A stretch of DNA of 64,000 nucleotides from an uncultured Robiginitomaculum sp. (lineage in GTDB: Bacteria; Pseudomonadota; Alphaproteobacteria; Caulobacterales; Maricaulaceae). The DNA lies in assembly GCA_938010385.1 (NCBI GenBank), contig CALLVD010000024.1, forward strand, positions 23,132-87,131. Direction: 5' to 3'. The translations under genes were made by a program, and so were the position numbers. Under the pieces are notes generated by a model that saw only the letters and a list, made by a program, of their open reading frames with translations, searched no databases and was not told the DNA's origin. Positions 28,589 to 37,600 of this stretch are shown in pieces. How positions within the stretch are numbered: position 1 is the first letter of the stretch; every line of letters begins with the position of its first letter.

Positions 28589-29938
28589 CTATTGAAAAAC
28601 ATGGCCGTAGCTGCCGGTCAGCCCGCCGCCGGCCGGCGCGCCTTCCAGCGCTCCCAGTAAAAACTTAGACCCTTCCGACGGAAGTGTGACGCCGTCCAGC
28701 GGCGTGGCCAGATCGGATATATCCGAGGCCGGCGCGACCAGGCGCGGCGTGATTAAAATCACCAGCTCTGTTTCATTTTTCGTATAGCGCGTGGATCGAA
28801 ACAGGCTGCCGAGAATTGGCACATCACCCAGCCACGGCACTTGCGCGGTAGAATCTGAGCTTGTGTTTTGCAGCAGTCCGGCAATAGCAAAGCTTTGATC
28901 ATTGCGCAGCTCGACCGTTGTATCGGCGCGGCGCACGGTCAGGGCCGGCACTTCTATGCCGCCAATCCGCACGCTGCGCGCCGGGTCTAACTGACTGACT
29001 TCCGGGCTGACTTTTAAATTAATGACGCCCTCATCCAGCACGGTCGGCGTAAAGGCGAGGCCGACGCCGAATTGGCGAAACTGAATGCCGATTTGGCCGT
29101 CATCGCCGGGCACCGGGACCGGAAATTCGCCGCCCGCCAGAAAGCTGGCCGTCTCACCGGACATAGCGACAAGGTTGGGCTCGGCCAGCGTGCGGACCAC
29201 ACCTTTTTGCTCCAGCGCGTCAATGGCGACGTCGATGTTATAAAGACCGGAGGCAGCATTGACCAAGGCCTGACCGAAACCGCCGCCCGCATTGGTTAAG
29301 CCGCCGCCCGCCTGAAAACTGCCTGTGCCGGACAGGGTTCCGTCAGGGCTGTTGACCAGCAGGCCGATGCCCAGACCTTTAACCGCGTCGCGGGAGGCTT
29401 CGACAAAGCGCACTTCTAAAAGAACCTGATGGCTGTCTTTGATGATCAGGCCATTGGTGACGTCATTGGGGGCGTAACGCTGCGCGATTTTCACCGCGCG
29501 CTCGGCGACCGGAGCGCCTGACACTTTGCCGGACAGATAAATCCCGCCGGCCATGGGACGCACTTCGATGCGCTCGCCGGGGAAGGTCTCAAATAAAGAT
29601 TTCTTCAGCGCGGCCACGTCATAGCCGACACTGACATCGACAATATCAATCAGGCGCTTTTGATTATCATAGAGCATGATATTGGTTTTGCCGCTTGTCT
29701 TGCCCATCAGGTGAAAAGACCGGTCGGTCAGCACGACCACATCCGCCACGCCGGCGTCAGCAACCATAATGTCGGAAAAGGATTTATCCGTGCGCATGAC
29801 GACCGGCGCGCCGGTGGTGATGTCGGCTTGTGTGCGCGCGCCGCTTGGCGCGGTTTCAATCCACGACTTTGCCATAGCGGGAGCCGCCGTCAGGCAGGCG
29901 GCTGTCAAAAGCAGGGCGGGTAAGAATTTGCGGGTCAT
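28589..29938 (-). CDS. cpaC: Tad pilus outer-membrane secretin CpaC/RcpA
   Basis: BON/secretin pattern: DRSFHLMGKTSGKTNIMLYD, VLLEVRFVEASRDAVKGLG, LRNDQSFAIAGLL, ELVILITPRLV. Confidence 0.95.
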   Translation of the reverse strand: MTRKFLPALLLTAACLTAAPAMAKSWIETAPSGARTQADITTGAPVVMRTDKSFSDIMVADAGVADVVVLTDRSFHLMGKTSGKTNIMLYDNQKRLIDIVDVSVGYDVAALKKSLFETFPGERIEVRPMAGGIYLSGKVSGAPVAERAVKIAQRYAPNDVTNGLIIKDSHQVLLEVRFVEASRDAVKGLGIGLLVNSPDGTLSGTGSFQAGGGLTNAGGGFGQALVNAASGLYNIDVAIDALEQKGVVRTLAEPNLVAMSGETASFLAGGEFPVPVPGDDGQIGIQFRQFGVGLAFTPTVLDEGVINLKVSPEVSQLDPARSVRIGGIEVPALTVRRADTTVELRNDQSFAIAGLLQNTSSDSTAQVPWLGDVPILGSLFRSTRYTKNETELVILITPRLVAPASDISDLATPLDGVTLPSEGSKFLLGALEGAPAGGGLTGSYGHVFQ

Positions 29939-29941
29939 GAT

Positions 29942-30907
29942 TTATCCTTTCGCGCCGCCGGCCATTTGGGGCGCGGCCGATTGACGTCCGATGACTTCTT
30001 TGCGAACGCTGACGCTCTCGCGCTCGCCGCTGCGGATGATATTGACTTTGGCGGTTGGCACGCCGGCGGCCGGCGCGGGCAGGGCATCGGCCTTTTTAAC
30101 CGCCGGCCGTTTGTAATAATTGCGCGTGGGCGCATGGGCCGTTTGCGCGCGCATCAGGCTTTTCTCCGTCAGGCTTGCCACCGGCGTAATGACCGTCTCG
30201 CCGCTCTGGCGCAGGGTCAAAGACAGGGAGCCGATATCCATAGCCAGCACTAATTTTTGCGCGTCAGCCGGAATCACTTCCAGCGTTACCGTGCCGACGA
30301 CCTGAACATCAGCAGCGGTTTGGTCGGCGTTTTGGTCCGCGCCCAGCACTTTGATGTTTTGCAAAATAATATCTGACGTCAGCTTGCGGGCCTGATCTCC
30401 GGTCGCTGTATCGCGGGTCAGGATGACGTCCACATGATCGCCCGGCAGGACAAATCCGGCCACGCCGGCCACGGCATTGACGCGAATAGAGGCCGCGCGG
30501 TAGCCCTCTTTAATCATGGCAGACAAAGATCCGCGTCCGCCCGGCCCGCTGATTTTATTATCCAGCACCGGCTCATTGGCGCGCACAGCGGTCAGGACAA
30601 CGGCCGGCGCTTGCGCATCGCCGAGCATAAATGAAAAGCTTGAAAAGCTTCCGGCCGGCACGGCATCTACGGGCATATCGACAATGCGCAAATTTTGCGG
30701 ATCCAGCCGGTCGCCGAAATTAAGATCAATATCGGCGACAACCACAGGCACTGTGTTTACGCTCGCCGGCGCCGTCAAAGCCGGTCCGGACGGCGCGCCG
30801 GCATAGCGGGCCGAGACAGCATCGTTAATCCATCCGCGCGCCAAAATAATTGACATAACGCCGAAGGCGGCAGACGCCCCTAAAGTGACTAATGTATTGA
30901 TTCGCAT
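29942..30907 (-). CDS. cpaB: Tad pilus assembly protein CpaB/RcpC
   Basis: SAF domain, PVVVADIDLNFGDRLDPQNLRIVDMP, AVAGVAGFVLPGDHVDVILTRD. Confidence 0.93.
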   Translation of the reverse strand: MRINTLVTLGASAAFGVMSIILARGWINDAVSARYAGAPSGPALTAPASVNTVPVVVADIDLNFGDRLDPQNLRIVDMPVDAVPAGSFSSFSFMLGDAQAPAVVLTAVRANEPVLDNKISGPGGRGSLSAMIKEGYRAASIRVNAVAGVAGFVLPGDHVDVILTRDTATGDQARKLTSDIILQNIKVLGADQNADQTAADVQVVGTVTLEVIPADAQKLVLAMDIGSLSLTLRQSGETVITPVASLTEKSLMRAQTAHAPTRNYYKRPAVKKADALPAPAAGVPTAKVNIIRSGERESVSVRKEVIGRQSAAPQMAGGAKG

Positions 30908-31053
30908 GACACCCCTATCTCATTTCAGGCAACCCTGACATGGAAGGATTAAAGGCGGCGTTTAGGAATTGTCTTAACAGAAAGTAAATTTTGCAGCCGC
31001 TTGGCTTGGCCTGTTTTTAAAATTTTAAAGATTTCAGCGTATGGCTTTCGCGT

Positions 31054-31689
31054 ATGATGACGCGATTTATTTTTGGCCCGATTGCCGGCGGCCTTCTGCT
31101 CTTTGGCGCGGCGGGGCCGCAGGCTTATGCCTCACAAGATGACGGGCCGCTGCGCGTCTTCGGCCTGTCTGTCGGACAAAGCGCGGCTGATATCGCGCCG
31201 GCCCTGTCCGAAACGCCGTTTAAGCCGGCCGAGCGCGAAGCGCGAAAAGAAAAGACGCGCAGCGCTTCGCTGAAACAATCACGGTTTGTCACCGACGCCG
31301 GCGACGCTCTGGTTTTTGATATTGCCGCGCGAAACGGCGGCTTTACCCAGGGCCGCATTATCGGACTGAATTACGCCCCGGTGCGCGCCGATGACGGCAT
31401 AGCGCTGGAGAAAAAGCTGCGCGCGAAATTCGGAAAACCGCTCGTCGGTCACGATTTGGGTAATGACAGCCATCTTTATGTGTGGGAGCAGCCCGCACCC
31501 GAACAAAGCCGCGATTTCGGCGCGCTTTTGACTGTCAGTCTTGAGACCGGAGAGACGTCTGTTCTTAAGATCAGCCAATTCAGCCGTCCGGCCGCCTTGT
31601 CCGGGACAGTCGCTGCGCCGGTTCGCCGGGCCGCAGGACGCAAGCAGGCCGGAGCCGCAAAAGGGGGTTTTGCGGGCCCTGTTGACTGA
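31054..31689 (+). CDS. secreted hypothetical protein
   Basis: Signal peptide MMTRFIFGPIAGGLLLFGAAGPQAYAS; 211-aa ORF with coherent codon usage. Confidence 0.7.
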   Translation: MMTRFIFGPIAGGLLLFGAAGPQAYASQDDGPLRVFGLSVGQSAADIAPALSETPFKPAEREARKEKTRSASLKQSRFVTDAGDALVFDIAARNGGFTQGRIIGLNYAPVRADDGIALEKKLRAKFGKPLVGHDLGNDSHLYVWEQPAPEQSRDFGALLTVSLETGETSVLKISQFSRPAALSGTVAAPVRRAAGRKQAGAAKGGFAGPVD

Positions 31690-31761
31690 CTCATTCGCAG
31701 CTCCGGTCATACAAAATTAAGACTGCTCTTTTAGCCTGACGGCATCTTAAAGGAGCCTATT

Positions 31762-32238
31762 ATGTTTCGATCACTGACATTGACGGCGGCGATTGCCGCG
31801 ATGAGCTTTGGCGCAGCTGCCTCAGCGCTGACCGCCGAGCAAAAAGTTTATAAAGAGGTCCGCACGCAGACGCCGACCGGAGAGGTTAAGCTGACGCGCG
31901 AGGCGGCCAAATTGGTCACGCCGGGCGAAAATGTTATCTACGCCTTGGAGTTTAAAAACGATAAGGCCGAGCCGGCAGGTGACATTGTCCTGACCATGCC
32001 GATTCCGAAAGATGTAGCTTATATTGAGGGCTCTGCTGAGACGCAGCTGGCCTCTCTGACCTATTCTGCTGACAATGGCGACAGTTTTTCATCACGGGAG
32101 TCTGTCATGACAATCGATAATGACGGGAGCTTGCGCCCGGCCAAGCCTGAAGAGCTGACCCATATTCGCTGGAGCGTATCCGAAGAGATCGCGCCGAATG
32201 CCGGCGGCGAGCTGTCGTTTAAGGGCCGCCTTAAATAA
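31762..32238 (+). CDS. secreted DUF11-like single-domain protein
   Basis: Signal peptide; KLVTPGENVIYALEFKNDKAEPAGDIVLTMPIPKDVAYIEGSA typical of DUF11; terminator follows. Confidence 0.8.
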   Translation: MFRSLTLTAAIAAMSFGAAASALTAEQKVYKEVRTQTPTGEVKLTREAAKLVTPGENVIYALEFKNDKAEPAGDIVLTMPIPKDVAYIEGSAETQLASLTYSADNGDSFSSRESVMTIDNDGSLRPAKPEELTHIRWSVSEEIAPNAGGELSFKGRLK

Positions 32239-32262
32239 GGTCCTTTAAAGTTTAAAATATTC

Positions 32263-32297
32263 AGCCCGGCGCCGGTTTTCCCGCGCCGGGCTTTTTT
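32263..32297 (+). terminator. intrinsic terminator after 31762..32238
   Basis: AGCCCGGCGC-loop-GCGCCGGGCT followed by TTTTT. Confidence 0.9.
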
Positions 32298-32661
32298 GTG
32301 CCCGGCCCTTGGCGCGCAGAAAGAAAGCGTGTTGAGCCGGCTAAGGCCGCAGCTTAAAACCCCGCCCTTTTATTCACGGCTGATATGCGCGATCACAGAA
32401 GCGTCGGCGCCGGCCGTTTGGAGGCCGATTAAAGGCGGAAGCTTTTCGCTGCGCCGACTTAATTGTTTTAAAACTTTGACCGATCTGAATTTCAAAGCTT
32501 GCCTGCATTCAGCGTTTTTGCGGACCTGCGCCCTTTCATTGCGCAAGCGGAGATCCGGCGGGCAAAAAGAATTTTGCGCCCTGAGAATCGCTCGGCGTAA
32601 ACAGTCTCCTTTTGGCACAGAATTGTTTATGGTAAATTGCGTCTTGCAAAGACTTAAAGGC

Positions 32662-32676
32662 TTAAGGCAGGGTTAA
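32662..32676. promoter_or_regulatory. CtrA-type motif TTAA-N7-TTAA
   Basis: TTAAGGCAGGGTTAA, perfect to consensus. Confidence 0.45.
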
Positions 32677-32785
32677 GGGTGCTGAAGATTGCGTTAACAG
32701 CCTATGCCCGCGTTAAGATTGCGGTCTTTATTAATTAAGATTTTCCGATTGAAAATCTGTAAAAAAGTGCGTCCCTGCGCGGTCT

Positions 32786-32800
32786 TTAACCGGTTTTTAA
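32786..32800. promoter_or_regulatory. CtrA-type motif TTAA-N7-TTAA
   Basis: TTAACCGGTTTTTAA, perfect to consensus. Confidence 0.45.
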
Positions 32801-33322
32801 TTAACCTTATCAAATCTTAACGCACTTATTTTTGCTATAAGTTTATTAACCGTAAAATTTGACGCGCAGCGGTAAAGGCTGCGCATTTTTTAAATTTGCG
32901 CGCTCTCACAAAGATTTTAAACGGCCGCAAATTGCAGGCTTTATTGCCACGCAAAGAGGACGCGGCGGCCTAAGCGTTTAAACGCAAAAGAGTTTTTACA
33001 AACGGCGCGCGCGGACGGCGAGTTTCAGTATGGCGCAGTTTACGTCTTGTTAGGTAATATTTAAAACGGCTTGCTAACCGCAAGTCAGAGTTTTGCGTGA
33101 CAGCGCTTTTTTTAGTCGCTAGCAAACTGCGAGAGAGACGGATCCCCCCATCCTGATACAGTCTTGTGAATTCGGCCGGTTTTAACGGGCGGTTTACATG
33201 TTTATTTTCAAACCGCCTGTTTTGCAGGGGGTTTAAACCCTCTGTTTACCACGCTTGTTTGAGCTTGCTTAAACCCTTTTTGCTACATTTTTCCTCATCA
33301 CTAATGAAGGAAAGTAAGTGTA

Positions 33323-34510
33323 ATGGGAAATTTATCTAAACTCACGAAAGTACTGCTGGGCGCGTCTGCCTTGGCCGTATTTTCTGCAGGCACGGCTCAC
33401 GCCGAAGGCACTGCAGCGGGAACAAATGTGCAAAACACATTTACCCTGGAATACACCGTCGGCACAACGCCGCAGCCGGTCATTAATACGGACCCGGCCT
33501 GTGTGGCATCAGCGACAACGAACTGTACGAACTCACCGACAAACTTTACGGTTGACCGTTTGATCGATTTGACGGTTGTCAGCAATGGCGACACGACAGT
33601 TGTTCCGGGCGCGCAAGACCAAGAGCTTGTGTTTGCTTTGACAAACGAAGGTAACGATGTTCAGGACTACACACTTGACCTGGTTAACGAAGCCGGCGAT
33701 GACTTTGATACAACAGGCCTGACAATCACATATTACTTTGATGATGGCGTTGCAGGTTTCGGCCCGGGCGATATCGCAGGCACAGCCTATACCTATACAC
33801 CGGGCTCCGGCGTTAACACGGAAACAATCTCTCCGACCGGAAGTATTGATCCTGCGGCGACGTCACCGATTGTTTGGGTTGTTGTAAGCTCTGACGTCCC
33901 GACAACAGCGGCTGATCCTGCTGTTATCGATTTGGCTGAAGCTGACATCACATTGATCGCTGATACGGCCAATGACGGCACAACAGGCGCGACGGCTGTA
34001 TTGGCTGTTGCGGATACAGGCGGTAACACGCTGACAGGCGCGGCTGAAAACGTCCTTGCCGATATCGACTCCGACGGTGCAGGCACAAATGACGGTGCAA
34101 ATGACGGTAGCTTCGCAGCCACCGGTACTTATATCGTTGCTGACCCTGATCTTGACGCTGTTAAGACAGTTTCTGTCTTTGCACAGGATGACACAAATTG
34201 CGGAACTATTCCGGGCACACCTGTTGCAGGCGCTCTGGCTATTCCGGGTGCATGTGTTGAGTATGTGATTACGGTCACAAACAACGGTTCAAATGCCGGT
34301 TCTAACGTCACTGATATCGACTTTGCCGATATCCTGCCAAGCGATCTGGAATTCGTCGCGGCTGACGTTACAACGTTTGACGCTGCTGATTTAACAGCCC
34401 CTGCGGCCAACACAGATTGTGATGCCGGCGCGTGTACAGTTGCTCTGACAGACGCTTCCCTTGACTTCGGTCAGGTCGGCACAGTCATCATCCGTGCTTT
34501 GGTGAAGTAA
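33323..34510 (+). CDS. secreted, strongly acidic DUF11-type surface protein
   Basis: Signal peptide MGNLSKLTKVLLGASALAVFSAGTAHA; C-terminal DUF11-like VEYVITVTNNGSNAGSNVTDIDFADILPSDLEFV; four K/R in the mature part by my count. Confidence 0.85.
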   Translation: MGNLSKLTKVLLGASALAVFSAGTAHAEGTAAGTNVQNTFTLEYTVGTTPQPVINTDPACVASATTNCTNSPTNFTVDRLIDLTVVSNGDTTVVPGAQDQELVFALTNEGNDVQDYTLDLVNEAGDDFDTTGLTITYYFDDGVAGFGPGDIAGTAYTYTPGSGVNTETISPTGSIDPAATSPIVWVVVSSDVPTTAADPAVIDLAEADITLIADTANDGTTGATAVLAVADTGGNTLTGAAENVLADIDSDGAGTNDGANDGSFAATGTYIVADPDLDAVKTVSVFAQDDTNCGTIPGTPVAGALAIPGACVEYVITVTNNGSNAGSNVTDIDFADILPSDLEFVAADVTTFDAADLTAPAANTDCDAGACTVALTDASLDFGQVGTVIIRALVK

Positions 34511-34637
34511 GCTTTACCTGAAAATATCTATCTGCGGCGGAGATGAATGCCGCCGCAGATACGCTCTCTCTTTTAAATTTTTTGGAAAGCCGATTCTACA
34601 AATTTCGACAGCCGGGCGCGTTGATACGAAATGAGGA

Positions 34638-37600
34638 TTGGTGGGGTTTGACGTGAATACAATTATCCAATTTTGGGTAAAGTGCTTCGCTGTGACTGTT
34701 TTGATGTTGGCGTCCCTCTCAGGAGCAGAGGCGCAAAACGCCTCAAGTCTCGGACGCACGGTTACCAATGTCGCGACAGTAAGCTATGAGACCGAGTTCG
34801 GCTCTCTGACCCTGCAAACCAATCCGGCAGTGTTTACAGTTGAGGCGCGCAGAACAGACTCGACGATTGAGTTCTTTCGTTTTGCCCCGTCCTCCGACAG
34901 TGCCGATTTGATCAAAGTTAACGGCTCTGATTACGCGCCAAGCGGAAATCTCTCCGGACCGTTCACGCAAACCGGCGCGCCTGTCACAGGCATCGGAAAC
35001 CTGATTGATTTGTCAAATGCTGTCCCGTTAACCCCGGCAGAGCTTTATGCCACCGGCGAGCTGATGTTTGTTCGGGTGATTGACCCCGGCCAGAACGGCA
35101 ATGACAATATTATAGAGACCGTGACAATTACGATTGCCACATCAGGCGCGGATGAAATCGTCCTGCGCCTTTATGAAAGCGGTCCGGCGACCGGCGAATT
35201 TTGGGCTTACGTCCCGACAAGCCGCGATCCGAGCCCGCAACATGATAACCGCCTGACAACCGAGTCAGAAACGCGCCTGACGGCAACCTATATCGATGCG
35301 TTTGACGCCACAGAAGTGTCCGTTGATACCGCCTTGGTTGATCCGTACTGCCGCGTGTTTAACGCGCTGACCGGTGATTTGGTCGACGGCGCTGTTGTAA
35401 CGCTTATGGACCGCGCCACCGGCTTGCCCGCAACTGTGCTGGGCGTTGACGGCGAGTCGATATATCCGTCCACGGTCACGACCGGCGAAAACACTGAAGA
35501 TTCCGGCGGCTATGTTTATGAAGTCCGCCAAGGGGAGTTTAAATTCCCGATTTTAATGCCGGGCGATTACTATCTCGACGTTGAAACCCCTGAAGGTTTC
35601 ACGTTCAGTTCCGTCTATCAGCCTGCGCAATTTGCCGGCATTGATAACGGCCCTTACTTAATTGAAGATCAGGGCTCTTACGGCGAGACATTTGCGCAGG
35701 CTGCATTAGGCCCGCTGCATTTTGATGTGCCGATTGATCCCAAGACTGACATTGTGCTGACCAAAACGGCGTCCCCGACAATCGCTGATGTCGGTGACTT
35801 TATTCGCTATAGTGTGAATATCCAAAACGCCGGTAATGTCGCCTCCACAATGCGCGTTCATGATATGGCGCCGCGCGGCTTTCGTTTCATCAGCGGCTCA
35901 TCGCGCGTCAACGCCTTAAAAGTCGCTGACCCTGTGGTCTCCGATAACGGCCAAGAGCTGACCTATACCCTGCCTGTTTTACAGCCGGGCGAGAGCTATC
36001 AACTGCACTACATCATGCAGGTCGGCGCGAACCTGTCCGAAGGTGAGTATGTCAACTCCGCTATGGTTATTGATAATGACGGCGTTCAAAGCTCGAATAT
36101 AGCCCGCGCGGAAGTGACCGTTCGCGAAGAGCTGCTGCGCTCAACCAATACAATTATCGGCCGCGTGGCAGAATATGCCTGTGACGCCGATGAAGACTGG
36201 GCCAAGGAAATCCTGGACGGCACCGGCGTGTCCGGCGTGCGGCTTTATATGGAAACCGGCGAGTACACCGTCACCGATGAAGACGGCCTGTATCACTTTG
36301 AAGGCGTTTCGCCCGGCACTCATGTTGTCCAGGTCGATGAAGAAACTCTGCCGCAAGGCTACGCCGCCATGATGTGCGAAGATAACAGCCAATATGCCCG
36401 CTTGAAGACGTCGAAATTTATCGACAATAAAGGCGGCGGCATCTGGCGCGCAAACTTCTATCTGGCCCGAACCGGCGAGATTGATGACAGTATCGGACCA
36501 AAGCAGTTTAACGATACAACCGAATATTTGGACTTCGGCTCTGAATGGCTTGAAACCCAAACAGACGCGATTGAATGGGTCTATCCGCAAGCGGGTAAAA
36601 CCCCGTCTGCGCCGTCCGTCAATATCGGTATTAAGCACGCCAAAGGCCAAACGGTCAGCCTGACTTTAAATGACAGCCCTGTACCGCTTTTGAACTTTCA
36701 GGCGCGCGACAGCAATAAAACCCGTTCGGTTTTAATCAGCCGCTGGCGCAGTGTTGACGTGCTCGACGGGCAAAATGTCTTTGTGGCGACGGTCAAAAAC
36801 GCTGACGGCAGTATTGCTGAAACTATCCGCCGCGAGATCTATTTCATCAAAGATATTGCGCGCGCTATTGCGGCCCCGGATCAGTCCGTGCTGGTCGCTG
36901 ACGGGCGTACCCATCCGGTGATTGCAGTGCGTATTGAAGACAATGCGGGCCGCCCGGTGCATTCCGGCCGCAAGCTGAAGGTCGATGTTCAGGAGCCTTA
37001 TCGTCTTGAGACCTCTGATCGCCTTGAGAGCGTTAATGAGCTGGTCGCGCCCAACGCCTCGCGCGCCGATGCCTCTGTGGGCGCAAACGGTATCGCCTTG
37101 ATCCGCTTGCAGCCGACGCTGCAAACCGGCCGCGCAACCGTTACAGTCACGCTGGATGACGGCCGCACGGTTGACGTCACGATGTACCTGAAACCTGAAA
37201 AACGCGACTGGATTATCATCGGTCTGGCCGAAGGCTCTGCCGGTATGGAGCAGCTTGAAGGCAATAAAATTGATCTGTCGGAAAACGGCACTGACATTAT
37301 TGACGGACGCCTGGCTTTCTTTGCCAAAGGCTTGGTCAAGGGTGACTGGCTGATGACACTGGCGGTGGATACCGCTAAGCGCCGCGGCAAGCGGGACGGC
37401 GATCTGTTTGAAGAGATTGATCCGAACGCCTATTACACGCTTTACGGTGACCGGTCTTATCAGGAGCATGAAGCGCGCTCACGCTATCCCGTTTATCTGA
37501 AACTGGAAAAGAACACGTTCTATGCCATGTTCGGCGATTACGACACCAATATGATCGACAGCGAGTTGACGCGCTATTCCCGTCGTCTGTCCGGCTTTAA

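Noticed and set aside
32296-32676. 126-aa plus ORF and 82-aa minus ORF (32370..32618) in the DUF11 upstream region
   Set aside because: The plus ORF begins inside a terminator; neither has a clear RBS, signal peptide or recognisable domain. Treated as non-coding.
32600-33322. Chromosomal replication origin (CtrA sites in an AT-rich intergenic region)
   Set aside because: No TTATCCACA-type DnaA boxes and no origin-linked genes (dnaA, hemE, parAB, gidA) nearby; a promoter/UTR role is simpler.
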